A DNA stretch of 64,000 nt from an uncultured Celeribacter sp. (GCF_963676475.1 NZ_OY781106.1:558001-622000); one strand, 5' to 3'; shown: positions 17,119-26,383, numbered from the stretch's first letter. The notes: a model not told the origin generated them from the letters alone. Made by a program: numbers and translations.

Positions 17119-18234
17119 ATGCCCGACCAGACCCCAGATCGCATCCCCGACCGTTCTGTCCTCCTCGATCACGTCTCCATCCGCTTTGGCAATTTCACTG
17201 CCGTCGACAACGCTAATCTGAAAATCAATTCCGGCGAATTTTTCTCGTTTCTCGGGCCTTCGGGGTGCGGCAAGACCACCATGCTGCGCTGTATTTCTGG
17301 CTTTTCCGAACCGACCGAGGGCAAGGTTTTGATCGGTGGCAAGGATATGGCCGGTGTCGGACCGAACAAACGCCCGACGGCTTTGATTTTCCAACATCTG
17401 GCGCTGTTTCCGCTGATGACTGTGGCGGAGAATATCGCCTTTCCTTTGGAGGTACGGGGGGTGTCCAAGAAAGAGCGCCGCAAAAAGGCCGACGACTTGC
17501 TGGATATGATCGCCCTGCCGGGGATCGGCGACAAGAAGGTCTCGGAACTCTCCGGCGGCCAGAAACAGCGCGTGGCGATTGCTCGTGCGCTGGCCGTGGA
17601 GCCGGATATTTTGCTCTTGGATGAACCTTTGTCTGCACTCGATCTCAAACTGCGCCAACACATGCGCACGGAGCTGCGTGCGATTCAAAAGCAGGTCGGC
17701 GTGACCTTCATCTACATCACCCACGATCAGGGCGAGGCGTTGACCATGTCCGACCGTGTGGCGGTGATGAGCCGCGGCGTGATCGAACAGGTGGGCGAAC
17801 CGGACCGGATTTACAACCGGCCCCGGTCCGCTTTCGTGGCCTCATTCGTCGGTGAAAACAACGCCTTGCAGGGCGTCATCAAGGGGCAGTCGGGTGACAC
17901 GGCGGCGCTAGAGACGCCGTTGGGCACCTTCGAGGCCCGTGTCGGCGGCGGGCGAAAATACAAGGCAGGTGACGAGGCGCTTTTGTTTGTGCGGCCCGAA
18001 CAGATGATCCCGGGAGCAACAGAGAACGCCTTTCACGCCACGCTCACGCGGCAGGAATTCGAAGGTGCGACCAACCACATCTTCGCCAAAGCAAGCGATA
18101 CCGAATTGCGCATCTCCATGGTGAACGCGGGGCTGGCGGGCAGCCTTCCGGGGCAGGGCGAAAGCCTCTCTCTGGGCTTTGCGCCGATGAATGGCACCAT
18201 CCTTCCGGTCGGCCATATGGCGTCTGAATCATGA
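17119..18234 (+). CDS. ABC transporter ATP-binding protein, PotA type
   Basis: Cytoplasmic ATPase energising the polyamine-type importer, 371 residues. Walker A GPSGCGKTT, Q-loop FQHLALFPLMTV, signature LSGGQKQRVAIARAL, Walker B ILLLDEPLSALD and the switch histidine region THDQGEALTMSDRVAVM are all intact. A C-terminal TOBE-type regulatory domain (about residues 270-371) follows. Start at 17119 has AAGAGAGG just upstream; longer in-frame versions would read back into the previous gene. Its TGA overlaps the ATG of the first permease. Confidence 0.93.
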   Translation: MPDQTPDRIPDRSVLLDHVSIRFGNFTAVDNANLKINSGEFFSFLGPSGCGKTTMLRCISGFSEPTEGKVLIGGKDMAGVGPNKRPTALIFQHLALFPLMTVAENIAFPLEVRGVSKKERRKKADDLLDMIALPGIGDKKVSELSGGQKQRVAIARALAVEPDILLLDEPLSALDLKLRQHMRTELRAIQKQVGVTFIYITHDQGEALTMSDRVAVMSRGVIEQVGEPDRIYNRPRSAFVASFVGENNALQGVIKGQSGDTAALETPLGTFEARVGGGRKYKAGDEALLFVRPEQMIPGATENAFHATLTRQEFEGATNHIFAKASDTELRISMVNAGLAGSLPGQGESLSLGFAPMNGTILPVGHMASES

Positions 18235-19154
18235 AACACTTGAAGCTCGCTTACACCACCTTGCTCGCCAAACACGGCATGGGCGCGGCGCTTTTCGTGG
18301 CCATTTCCGTGACGCTTTGGGTCGTCGTGTTCATCACCCTGCCGCAGCTCTCTATGCTGGATTATTCCTTCCGCTTCAACCTGCCCGCCGATCAAATCGG
18401 CACCGAGGCGGATCATTACACGTTGGAGCAATACCGCAGCTTTTTCTTCAACGCGGACGGCTCGTTCAATACGCTCGACATCACGATCCTGATCCGCACG
18501 CTGATCGCGGCGCTGATCGTGACGTTGATTGATGTGCTGATCTGCTATCCCATCGCCTATATCCTCGCCCATGGCGCCAAAGGTGTGGCCGCGCGGCTCA
18601 TGGTGATCGGCTTGATCATTCCCTATTGGATCAATGAAATCCTGCGCGCTTTTGCCTTTCGTGTGCTCTTTGGCTCCACGGGCGTGGTCAACACCTGGGG
18701 CATGCAAATGGGGCTTTGGGACGCGCCGGTGGATTTTATCCGCGCCGATGTGGCGCTCTATTGTGGCCTTGCCTACGCCTATATCCTGTTGATGATCTTC
18801 CCGATGTACAACGCCATCGAGGCGCTGGATCACACCCAGGTCGAAGCTGCCCGCGACATGGGCGCGCCTTTGTGGCGGGTGCATTGGCGGGTGGTCTTGC
18901 CGATGGCGAAGCCCGGCATCGTCTCGGGGGCGACGATGGTTTTCATGCTGACCGCAGGGGCACTGGCCGCGCCGCAAATCCTGGGCGGGCCGTCGTCCCT
19001 TTGGTTCACTCAGCTCATCTATCAATGGTTTAACGAATCCTCGAACTGGCCCAGAGGCTCGGCCTATGCCGTGGTGCTTTTGGTGACCTGTATCAGTTTC
19101 GTTTTGCTGATGATGCGGGTGTTCAAGGTCTCCGTCGGGGAGATTGGCAAATGA
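18231..19154 (+). CDS. ABC transporter permease, PotB type
   Basis: Inner-membrane permease of the polyamine-type importer, 307 residues, about six transmembrane helices. The cytoplasmic EAA loop that contacts the ATPase reads EAARDMGAPLWRVHWRVVLP. The ATGA overlaps the ATPase stop, and the 3' end overlaps the second permease by four bases, so all are coupled. A periplasmic loop after the first helix is typical of PotB/PotH. Confidence 0.9.
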   Translation: MKHLKLAYTTLLAKHGMGAALFVAISVTLWVVVFITLPQLSMLDYSFRFNLPADQIGTEADHYTLEQYRSFFFNADGSFNTLDITILIRTLIAALIVTLIDVLICYPIAYILAHGAKGVAARLMVIGLIIPYWINEILRAFAFRVLFGSTGVVNTWGMQMGLWDAPVDFIRADVALYCGLAYAYILLMIFPMYNAIEALDHTQVEAARDMGAPLWRVHWRVVLPMAKPGIVSGATMVFMLTAGALAAPQILGGPSSLWFTQLIYQWFNESSNWPRGSAYAVVLLVTCISFVLLMMRVFKVSVGEIGK

Positions 19155-20335
19155 ACAGGCACACGCTTTTCGGCGGCGCCTATGCGCTTGCGTTTTTCTC
19201 CTTTCTCTTTGGGCCGCTCGTTATCATGGCGACGACCGCCTTCAACTCCTCGCGGTTTCCGCGTGTGGCGCCCTGGGAATGTTTCACCACCGGCTGGTTC
19301 GGCGAGTTGTTCGGCAACGCGCGCCTGATGGAAGGCTTGATGAACTCCGTGATCATCGGCGTAGGCGTGGTCGCCTTGGCGGTGCCCATTGGGCTGGCGG
19401 GGGCGCTGGCGCTCTCGGAGCTACCGCCCAAGCTGCGCTCGATGCTCTACACGGTGTTGATCCTGCCGATCCTGATCCCCGGCGTGGTTTTGGGGATTTC
19501 GACCATCGTGCTCTGGGGCCAGATCACGCGGGGTACGGGCGCGGGGTTTCTCTACAACGGGTATTTCCTGACCATCGTGGGCCAGATCACCTTTGTCTCG
19601 GCCTATGCCATGTTGGTCTTTATCGCGCGACTGCAACGGTTTGATGCGACCCAGACCGAAGCCGCGCTGGATTTGGGCGCCACGCCCGGTCAGGCGTTTC
19701 GCAAGATCCTCTTGCCTTTCATGGCGCCCGCCATCGGCTCGGCGGCGTTCATCACGCTTTTGGCCTCCTTCGAGAACTACAACACGACAGTGTTCACGGT
19801 TCTCTCGGAAAGCACTTTCACCACAGCGCTGGCGTCCAAAGTGCGTCACGGCACCGATCCCTCACTCTCCGCTCTGGCGGTGATCATCATCACGTTGACG
19901 CTGGTCGGCGCGCTCACGAATGAGGCCTATCAGCGTCGCAAAGAGGCCGAAGCCGGTGGCCGCGCGTCGCGCTCGCCGCTTTATGCCAATCCGGTGACCC
20001 GCGCGCTGACCCATCCCGGCATCGTGTTTGCGATCCTCGTGACGGTGATCGGCGGCATTTCCTATGCTGGCTCGCAATATGACAGCTCGGTCTGTGAGGC
20101 CGCCGTGTTGCAGGAGAAGCTGGATCGTCAGGAAGAGTTGCGCGCGGAACAGCGGGCACGGATCGAGGAGCAGGAGGCGGAGCAGGGCGTGACCGTGCCG
20201 AAACCGGACAGCGCTTTTGGTGGGGCGTTCGGGGGCGTTGGGACACCGGCGGCCCCCGCGGCTCCGAAACCCGAAAGCCCCTCGGCTTTTGGTGGGGCGT
20301 TTGGCGGGATCACGGCGCCTGAAGTGGGGGAATAG
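19151..20335 (+). CDS. ABC transporter permease, PotC type, with unusual C-terminal extension
   Basis: Second permease of the polyamine-type importer. Residues 1 to about 262 are a normal PotC/PotI protein with six helices and the EAA loop AALDLGATPGQAFRKILLP. Residues 263-394 are extra. They contain an additional hydrophobic helix (about 289-306), a Glu/Gln/Arg-rich coiled coil (about 315-345) and a Pro/Ala/Gly-rich tail with the nonapeptide SAFGGAFGG at 354-362 and again at 378-386. Usual length is about 265-280 residues. The frame stays open with the genome's usual codon use, and a strong terminator follows the stop, so the tail looks genuine. Its role is unknown. Confidence 0.88.
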   Translation: MNRHTLFGGAYALAFFSFLFGPLVIMATTAFNSSRFPRVAPWECFTTGWFGELFGNARLMEGLMNSVIIGVGVVALAVPIGLAGALALSELPPKLRSMLYTVLILPILIPGVVLGISTIVLWGQITRGTGAGFLYNGYFLTIVGQITFVSAYAMLVFIARLQRFDATQTEAALDLGATPGQAFRKILLPFMAPAIGSAAFITLLASFENYNTTVFTVLSESTFTTALASKVRHGTDPSLSALAVIIITLTLVGALTNEAYQRRKEAEAGGRASRSPLYANPVTRALTHPGIVFAILVTVIGGISYAGSQYDSSVCEAAVLQEKLDRQEELRAEQRARIEEQEAEQGVTVPKPDSAFGGAFGGVGTPAAPAAPKPESPSAFGGAFGGITAPEVGE

Positions 20336-20336
20336 G

Positions 20337-20363
20337 AAAGGGGGCCAGATGGCCCCCTTTTTT
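20337..20363 (+). terminator. Strong terminator after the polyamine-type transporter operon
   Basis: GGGGGCC and GGCCCCC form a perfect seven-base stem with an AGAT loop, extended by AAA/TTT, with six Ts. It can also act for the convergent creatininase-family operon. Confidence 0.88.
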
Positions 20364-20366
20364 CGT

Positions 20367-20526
20367 CACGCGGAACAAGGCCGAAGGCCGCCGCGTGATC
20401 ACCTGACCGTCCGGAGGGCAGGTGATTTGCCATCTTCAGACCCGCGATCAGACTTGCCCGGACCTTGCTGGCATAAAGTGCTGTGTCGCAAGGTAGGGTC
20501 ACCAGCCCCCGGTCAGGCGATCACGC
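20367..20526 (+). repeat. Structured intergenic repeat, copy B
   Basis: 160 bases. First stem CACGCGG...CCGCGTG encloses AAGGCCGAAGGCCG. Second stem ATCACCTG...CAGGTGAT. Internal GCATAAAGTGCTGTG box. The closing segment CGGTCAGGCGATCACGC is nearly the reverse complement of GCGTGATCACCTGACCG at the front, so the ends can pair. It lies between two convergent operons. Confidence 0.8.
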
Positions 20527-20546
20527 AGCTCCTCACCCCGGACCTC

Positions 20547-21335
20547 TCAGTCAGGAATGGTCCGCGCGTACCCTTCGGTCGACAAATCGCGCAACTCCTT
20601 GAGCATCTCAACAAACCCCGCCACCTGATGCGCGCAGGTGGCAGCACCCTTTTCCGCCGTCGCCAGATGCGCCTCGCCCACGGTGCCTTTCGGGTTCAGA
20701 TCCTTCGACACCCAAGCCAAATTCACCGGACCAATCGGCGAAATCGGAGCAGTCTCCGCCGTCGAGCGGAAATCCTCTGCCATCTCCATATCCACCAAAG
20801 CGGGTTTGAAATGCAGCATCAGGGAGGTTTCAAGATCGCCGCCATGAATGCCAAAATTGCTCTCTTGCGCGCTATACATGCCCTCGGGTTTGCCGAAATT
20901 GCCCCATTGGCATTTCACGACCATCATGCCGGCCTGCACGCGCAATTCGCGGCCCAGAATGGAGATCAGGTCCAGATTTCCGCCATGGGAATTGACGATC
21001 ACCATCTTCTTGAGACCGGCGCGGGCCACGGAAAGTCCGATCTCGGTCCAGGCGTCGAGCGCGGTTTTGGCCGTGTAGGTCAGCGTGCCCTTGGCGTGGA
21101 TATGCTCGTTCGATTTGCCCACCGCTTGTACCGGCAGGATGAGGATGTCGAGATCCTCGGGGCAGGTGGCGCGCAACTCGGCCAACATGCCCTCGTTGAT
21201 GTAAGTGTCGACGCCCACCGGCAGGTGTGGCCCATGCTGTTCCACAGCCGCCGTGGGCAGGATGACGATGGTTTTTTCGGGGTCAAAGGTGGCGAATTCC
21301 GTGGTGCGGAACTCGGCCCAGTCAAAGCGTCTCAT
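20547..21335 (-). CDS. Creatininase-family amidohydrolase
   Basis: Metal-dependent hydrolase of the creatininase fold, 262 residues, about the normal size. Metal and catalytic residues are visible in VEQHGPHLPVGVDT (E32, H34, D43), NSHGGN and HGGDLETS. Known family members open cyclic or linear amides (creatinine, formamides, FAPy). Last gene of the nine-gene minus-strand operon; its start overlaps the upstream oxygenase gene by four bases. With the CodA-like amidohydrolase of the same operon it suggests stepwise hydrolysis of a nitrogen compound. The exact substrate is unknown. Confidence 0.87.
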   Translation of the reverse strand: MRRFDWAEFRTTEFATFDPEKTIVILPTAAVEQHGPHLPVGVDTYINEGMLAELRATCPEDLDILILPVQAVGKSNEHIHAKGTLTYTAKTALDAWTEIGLSVARAGLKKMVIVNSHGGNLDLISILGRELRVQAGMMVVKCQWGNFGKPEGMYSAQESNFGIHGGDLETSLMLHFKPALVDMEMAEDFRSTAETAPISPIGPVNLAWVSKDLNPKGTVGEAHLATAEKGAATCAHQVAGFVEMLKELRDLSTEGYARTIPD

Positions 21336-22258
21336 GTGATGTCCTTCGGTGTGTAGGTCGCGTCCAATCGCGACCGCAGGTAATCGGCGCCGGTGACGGC
21401 GGGGTATTTGGCCTCGCCCGTGCCCGGCAGCGCGGCAATCACGCTGTCAGGGTTCGGGTCGAGGAAAAAGGCGATGGAGCGGCGGGCGGTTTTAGGCGGC
21501 AACACCCGGTGCGGGGTCGAGACATAGATGTCATTCGACCAGCGCATCAGGCAATCGCCGATATTGACCACATAGGCGCCGGGCACATGCGGCACGTCGA
21601 TCCAATCGCCGCCACGGGGTCGGACCTGCAATCCGCCGACGCCATCGGTCATGAGCATGGTCACAGAGCCGTAATCCGTATGCGCGCCTGCGCCGATGCC
21701 CACACCGTCGGGCGCCGCCGGATAGGAGAGCACACGCAGCGTCGCCATCGGTTCGGTGAAATGCGGCGGGAAGTAGCCTTCGGGCAGGTTCAAATCCATC
21801 TCGAACGCCCGGTGCAGCGCGACCGAAAGGTGCAGCACGGCGTCGTAGTAATCGAGCATGGTGTCGCGAAAACCGGGCACCTCGGGCCAGACATTCACAC
21901 CACGAAACGGCTCACCGGCAACGACGCGCGGATCGTCAGAAGGCAGGTCGAAACCGACGTTGAACGCCTCTTTGCGGTCCATCTGGCCGGAGGTCTCGTC
22001 CAGCGCCTCGGAGCCTTGGCAAGCCCAGCCGCGATTGTGCGGGTTGCCCCGGATGTCGATTTTCGACTTTTCCGCCATGGGCAGCGCAAAGAAGGCGTCG
22101 CCCTTGGCGAAGACATCTTTGACTAAATCCTCGGGGATGCCGTGGTTCGAGATGAGGAAGAACCCGGTATCGCGGCAGGCACGCCCGAGGTCTGTCACGA
22201 AGCCATCGACATCGGAGCCTGTGGCAAAGCGGCTCCAATCGAGAACAGGTATCTCCAT
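21332..22258 (-). CDS. Isopenicillin N synthase-like Fe(II)/2-oxoglutarate oxygenase
   Basis: Non-haem iron oxygenase of 308 residues. An N-terminal DIOX_N domain (IPVLDWSRF, TGFFLISNHGIP) and a C-terminal 2OG-Fe(II) domain carry the iron triad H193, D195 (HTDYGSV) and H250 (STPHRVLPP). R260 and S261 (RRS) are the 2-oxoglutarate carboxylate site, so it should use 2-oxoglutarate. Family members hydroxylate, desaturate or N-dealkylate small molecules. It directly follows a flavodoxin-fold reductase (TGA and ATG adjacent) and overlaps the creatininase gene, so it belongs to the catabolic operon. Substrate not known. Confidence 0.88.
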   Translation of the reverse strand: MEIPVLDWSRFATGSDVDGFVTDLGRACRDTGFFLISNHGIPEDLVKDVFAKGDAFFALPMAEKSKIDIRGNPHNRGWACQGSEALDETSGQMDRKEAFNVGFDLPSDDPRVVAGEPFRGVNVWPEVPGFRDTMLDYYDAVLHLSVALHRAFEMDLNLPEGYFPPHFTEPMATLRVLSYPAAPDGVGIGAGAHTDYGSVTMLMTDGVGGLQVRPRGGDWIDVPHVPGAYVVNIGDCLMRWSNDIYVSTPHRVLPPKTARRSIAFFLDPNPDSVIAALPGTGEAKYPAVTGADYLRSRLDATYTPKDIT

Positions 22259-22879
22259 TCATCCCTCCTTTGGTGTGGGAGCTGAGATCAGCTTGTCGAG
22301 CCGTTTCTGCACCCGTGTCAGATGCTTGGCGCGGCTCTCAGGTGTCGAGCTGTCCATCAGGAAATGCGCGGCAAAGGCGGTTTTGCACCGCTTGGCCAAG
22401 ATCACCCGAAGCCCGCGCATGAGCGTGCGTTTGCCGGGTGCTCCGACAAAGAAGGTCAGCCAGCGCGAGGCGCCGCAGGTGGTGAAAACGCCCAGCTTGG
22501 TGATGTGGGTCAGGCCGGGTTTGATGTCATCGCCGTCTTTTTGCGGCATGATGAAGGCCACGCCTGCGACCATGGTGCGGTCGAGCCAGCCCTTGAGCAT
22601 CGCGGGCAGGCCGTACCACCAGGTCGGATAGACGAAAATCAGGCTGTCGCACCACTCAAGGTCCGTGCAATCGCGGTCCACGAGGGCGCGGTTCTCTGGC
22701 ACGTTTTCGTAGATTTCATGCTCATGCGCGGACATCACCGGATCGAAGCCCTCGGCATAGAGATCGCGCAGGCGATACTCCACACCTGCGGTCTCAAGGC
22801 GGGCGACCACGAGGTCCCGAATGCCGCGGTTAAACGAGGTCTCGCGCGGGTGACAATAGACGACGAGGGCGCGTTTCAT
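22259..22879 (-). CDS. NAD(P)H-dependent oxidoreductase, flavodoxin-like fold (second copy)
   Basis: Flavodoxin-like reductase of the KefF/NQO1 (MdaB) family, 206 residues, probably binding FMN or FAD and reducing quinones, nitro or azo compounds with NAD(P)H. N-terminal beta-strand and phosphate loop RALVVYCHPRETSFNRGI, then the FVYPTWWYGLPAMLKGWLDR block typical of the family. Start placed at 22879 (MKRALVV); a longer in-frame version would include repeat C. Paralogous to the gene at 23076-23666, from which repeat C separates it. Confidence 0.88.
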   Translation of the reverse strand: MKRALVVYCHPRETSFNRGIRDLVVARLETAGVEYRLRDLYAEGFDPVMSAHEHEIYENVPENRALVDRDCTDLEWCDSLIFVYPTWWYGLPAMLKGWLDRTMVAGVAFIMPQKDGDDIKPGLTHITKLGVFTTCGASRWLTFFVGAPGKRTLMRGLRVILAKRCKTAFAAHFLMDSSTPESRAKHLTRVQKRLDKLISAPTPKEG

Positions 22880-22893
22880 GACTGAATCTCCCC

Positions 22894-23055
22894 CGCGCGG
22901 AACAAAGGCCGCAGGCCGCCGCGCGATCGCCTGACCGTCCCGCGGTCTGGCGATTTTGCTGTCGAATGGCACTGACGAGAATGCGCACGGACTTGGCGGG
23001 CATAAAGCACTTTGCTCAAAGGGTATTTCGCCAGCCCCCGGTCAGGCGACCGGGC
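22894..23055 (+). repeat. Structured intergenic repeat, copy C
   Basis: About 162 bases between two paralogous reductase genes. First stem CGCGCGG...CCGCGCG encloses AAAGGCCGCAGGCCG. Second stem ATCGCC...GGCGAT. Internal GCATAAAGCACTTTG box. Closing CGCCAGCCCCCGGTCAGG. Closely aligned to copy B. Confidence 0.8.
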
Positions 23056-23075
23056 GGCGTCTTGGGCGGTCTGCA

Positions 23076-23666
23076 TCACATCGCCTCCATTTCGCGCCGC
23101 ACCCGCTCCAGATGCGCTTTGAGCTTCGGTTCTTCGTTGCGGTTCATGTCGTAACAGGCGATGTATTTTTTCTTCGGCATGCCACAGGCATACCACACCG
23201 GCCGGGTGACGCATTTGCGGGGCGGGTCGCCATTCATCATCGCTCTCAGACGTGTGCCGCCATAGGTGGTACAGGCGTAGAGTTTCTTGATGTTGGTGAG
23301 ACCCGGACGGACCTTGCCATCCACCAGTTTGAAGCTGACGCCCGGAAGGAAAATCCGGTCGAGAAAGCCCTTGAGGATCGCCGGATAGCCGAAATTCCAC
23401 ACCGGGAAAACCATGACCAGCGCGTCGGCGGCCTGTAGCCGTTCGACGTATTCGCGCACCGGTTCGATATTGGCGGGCTCGTCGTGATAGCCGCGCCGGT
23501 CCTCCATCGTGAGCACCGGTTGAAAGCCCTCGACGTTCAAATCGCAATCGTCGACCTCCCAGCCGGATTTGGTGAGCGTCTCCACGACCACCTCATGCAC
23601 CGCCGCGTTGAACGACTCAGAACAGGGGTGGGCGTAGAGGACGAGAACGCGTCCTTTGGAACTCAT
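23076..23666 (-). CDS. NAD(P)H-dependent oxidoreductase, flavodoxin-like fold (first copy)
   Basis: Second member of the same flavodoxin-like NAD(P)H oxidoreductase family in this operon, 196 residues. It has the phosphate loop VLVLYAHPCSESFNAAV and FPVWNFGYPAILKGFLDRIF, followed by a GVSFKLVDGKV stretch common in this family. It overlaps the FAD oxidase gene by four bases (ATGA). Two non-identical paralogues in one operon suggest either two reduction steps or reductase partners for the oxygenase and oxidase. Confidence 0.88.
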   Translation of the reverse strand: MSSKGRVLVLYAHPCSESFNAAVHEVVVETLTKSGWEVDDCDLNVEGFQPVLTMEDRRGYHDEPANIEPVREYVERLQAADALVMVFPVWNFGYPAILKGFLDRIFLPGVSFKLVDGKVRPGLTNIKKLYACTTYGGTRLRAMMNGDPPRKCVTRPVWYACGMPKKKYIACYDMNRNEEPKLKAHLERVRREMEAM

Positions 23667-25081
23667 GCCTCACCTTCGCTTTCTGGCTCCGGTTTCGGCG
23701 TGATCTTGGCGTAGGAATACATGTCGGCGTAGTCGAAATCCGGCTCGTCCCAAGCGATCATCTTGCCGGGGTTCAAGAGGCCCTTCGGGTCCGCCTCGCG
23801 TTTGAAATCGAGCTGGCGTTTGTCGGTCGACTGACGCCCGCCTTCTTCCAAGGTGTAGCGGTGCGGGTTGAAGATCATGCAATCCATCGCCTCATGTTTG
23901 GCGACCAAGCCATCAAGCTGCGCCTTGTCCTTCGGGAAGACAATCGGCAGACCCGCAAAGGACAGACCGGCACCCTCGCGCATCACTTCGAGATGCATGT
24001 AGAGATCGTCCTTGAAGGTCTCATAGGCACTCATGATCTTTTCGATGTCATCGCCGTAGCGGACCTGAAGATAGGTCAGGTCTTTCTCGAATTTCAGCGC
24101 GCGCAGCGTGGTGTGGTTCCAGCCATATTCATAGACCGGGCCGGGGTGGCGATCCCACTGCACATCATCGGAGCGGTAGATCACCTCCGCCCCCTCATAG
24201 CGGTCCAGAAGCGTCTGAAAGCCCGCCATGGAGTGCGGCGCGACCATGAGGCCACAGAGGTGATCACTCTCGGTGACATGGGCCTTCACGCGCTGGAAAT
24301 ACTTATGCGCGATGGGGGCGGCATAGACGGAGGCGAGTTTGATCAGAATGCCCGGCTCGGCGGTCAAAGCACCGGCGAATTCGGTCGCCATGCGGAAGGT
24401 GTCAAAGCGCACGAACATCTCGACCCATTCGTAGGCGGGGGCGAGCGGCATTTCGATCTCGGTGATGATGCCGTTGGTGCCATAGGCATGCGAGACGCGG
24501 TGCAGCTCCTCGCCGGTGAACTCAAGCGCTCGGGGCTCCGCCTCCATGGTGATCACCCGCAGGCGGTCGATGTTGCCGAGATCGCGCAAAGCGCCCCAAT
24601 TCGCGGATCCGACGCCGCCGGAGCCGCCCGCGATGAAACCGCCTAGAGAGGCCTGCGAATAGGTCGAGGGGAACATGCGCAGCTCCTGACCCGACTTTTC
24701 TTTCAACTCGGCGTCCATCTCCTTGATGATGATGCCGGGTTCGGCGATGACATAGCCCGCGCCGATCTCCTTGATCTTGTTCATCTTTGTCAGATGCATG
24801 ACACAGCCGCCGGAAAGGGGCATGGCCTGACCGTAGTTGCCGGTGCCGCCGCCGCGGCAGGTGACGGGGACGTCATGTGCGTAACAGGTCTTGAGGACCT
24901 CGATCACCTCGGCTTCGGAGGTCGGGTTGACCACGAAATCGGCCTGAAGGTGATCCATCTCGGCCTTCAAAACCGGTGAGTACCAAAAGAAGTCGCGCGA
25001 TTTGTTGCGGACGGTGGCGGGGTTTTCTTCGATGTCCAGATGGGACAGGGCGGCCATGGCCGCAGCGGAGTTTTTGTTCAT
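23663..25081 (-). CDS. FAD-binding oxidase/dehydrogenase (GlcD / FAD-linked oxidase family)
   Basis: Soluble FAD-dependent oxidoreductase of 472 residues of the PCMH/FAD_binding_4 family. The pyrophosphate loop CRGGGTGNYGQAMPLSGG and the second FAD segment with GGFIAGGSGGVGSANWGALRD are clear. The C-terminal cap (FNPHRYTLEEGG, then LNPGKMIAWDE) resembles glycolate/lactate-oxidase-like enzymes. No Cys-His pair for bicovalent flavin attachment is evident. It follows the amidohydrolase gene by four bases and overlaps the next reductase gene. It probably oxidises an alcohol, 2-hydroxyacid or amine-derived intermediate. Confidence 0.86.
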   Translation of the reverse strand: MNKNSAAAMAALSHLDIEENPATVRNKSRDFFWYSPVLKAEMDHLQADFVVNPTSEAEVIEVLKTCYAHDVPVTCRGGGTGNYGQAMPLSGGCVMHLTKMNKIKEIGAGYVIAEPGIIIKEMDAELKEKSGQELRMFPSTYSQASLGGFIAGGSGGVGSANWGALRDLGNIDRLRVITMEAEPRALEFTGEELHRVSHAYGTNGIITEIEMPLAPAYEWVEMFVRFDTFRMATEFAGALTAEPGILIKLASVYAAPIAHKYFQRVKAHVTESDHLCGLMVAPHSMAGFQTLLDRYEGAEVIYRSDDVQWDRHPGPVYEYGWNHTTLRALKFEKDLTYLQVRYGDDIEKIMSAYETFKDDLYMHLEVMREGAGLSFAGLPIVFPKDKAQLDGLVAKHEAMDCMIFNPHRYTLEEGGRQSTDKRQLDFKREADPKGLLNPGKMIAWDEPDFDYADMYSYAKITPKPEPESEGEA

Positions 25082-25085
25082 GATA

Positions 25086-26375
25086 TTAGCTCACGATCTC
25101 ATCAAGTTCGGAATAAGAGGGCAGGGTGCGCTCAATAGGATCTCCGTCCCTCAGCACCACCCTGTCGGATTGCGGTCGGGCGAAAAGCTCGGTCCAGCCG
25201 CGTGCGTTGCAAATGACCAGATCGGCAGGGGCGCCGTCCGTCAGGCTCGGGGTGTCAAACCCACAGGCCCGCGCCGGATTGGTCAGAAAGGCATTCACCC
25301 AAGGCACATCCGTGTGGTCGAGGTGACAAATCCGCGTCGCTTCACGCATCACCTCGATCATGTCGAGATCGCCATAGGCGTAGAACGGATCGCGGGTGTT
25401 GTCAGAGGCAAAGGACACGTTGACCCCCGCCGCGTTCAACTCATGCGCCATGGTGACACCGCGCCAACGTGGCGTGCGGCCCTTGTAGCGGTCTTGCAGA
25501 TACATGTTGCACATCGGCAGCGACACGACGTTGAGCCCGGCCTTGGCCACCAGCGCGATGATCTCGTCCGCCACCTCGTCGGGCATCACCGAAATGGAAC
25601 AGCAATGGCCCACCGTGACGCGGTTCTTGAACCCCAGCTCGATCACCGTCTCCGCAATGGTGCGCAGCGTGTCGGAGGTGGGGTCGTCGGTCTCGTCCAC
25701 ATGGAAATCGACGTCGAGATCATACATCAGCGCGAAGTGGAAGAAATCCAGCAGCCGTTCTTTCAGGTCCGGCACCGGGTAGGTGACAGAGCCTAAGATC
25801 TGTCCGGCGTCCGCGACGATTTTCGCAATGGCCGGGAAGTCGCCCTGATCCTTGAAAACCTTGTCGATGGCGACCAGACAGGAGGCCTGCAACTCGATCT
25901 TGCCCGCCCATTTGTCTTGCATCCGCTTGACCACGCCAAAGGACGAAGACGCCAGCGCATCAAGGCTGTCGATATGGGTGCGGATGGCCTTGGTGCCATG
26001 GGCATAGGCGCATCTGAGCGCGAAATCCATCCGCGCTTCGACATCCGCCGCCGTCCAATTGGCGTGGTCCGCGTGAACGGTGGTCAGCGCCCCCATGAAG
26101 CTGCCATCGGGGTTCGAGGCGCGCGGCCAGATGTGACCCTTGTCGAGATGCGTGTGCATATCGACGAAGGCCGGAAAGACCATCGCGCCTTTCATGTCGA
26201 TCTCTGGCCTGTCGATTGTAGTTTCGGCCAGTTCCCCAGCGTCCGTTTTTACAATCTTGCCGTCTTGAAGGGTGAGGTCTGTGGTGATGAGGTCCCCGGA
26301 TTGACCGATAAGGCTGGCCGGGACCGTGACATTTCGAAGTGTCTTCGCGCCGCTGGGCAGAACGCAAAAGCTCAT
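25086..26375 (-). CDS. Amidohydrolase, cytosine deaminase (CodA)-like
   Basis: Metal-dependent hydrolase of the amidohydrolase superfamily, 429 residues. The HxH motif (VDMHTHLDKGH, H74 and H76), the HVDETDD and VGHCCSIS segments and the terminal FASDNTRDPF aspartate place it near cytosine deaminase/isoguanine deaminase-like enzymes, which deaminate N-heterocycles. Start at 26375: AAGGA lies six bases upstream and the permease stop is eight bases away. It follows the transporter genes, so it may act on the imported compound first. The real substrate could be a pyrimidine, creatinine-like ring or another amidine. Confidence 0.85.
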   Translation of the reverse strand: MSFCVLPSGAKTLRNVTVPASLIGQSGDLITTDLTLQDGKIVKTDAGELAETTIDRPEIDMKGAMVFPAFVDMHTHLDKGHIWPRASNPDGSFMGALTTVHADHANWTAADVEARMDFALRCAYAHGTKAIRTHIDSLDALASSSFGVVKRMQDKWAGKIELQASCLVAIDKVFKDQGDFPAIAKIVADAGQILGSVTYPVPDLKERLLDFFHFALMYDLDVDFHVDETDDPTSDTLRTIAETVIELGFKNRVTVGHCCSISVMPDEVADEIIALVAKAGLNVVSLPMCNMYLQDRYKGRTPRWRGVTMAHELNAAGVNVSFASDNTRDPFYAYGDLDMIEVMREATRICHLDHTDVPWVNAFLTNPARACGFDTPSLTDGAPADLVICNARGWTELFARPQSDRVVLRDGDPIERTLPSYSELDEIVS

Positions 26376-26383
26376 ATAAGTCC

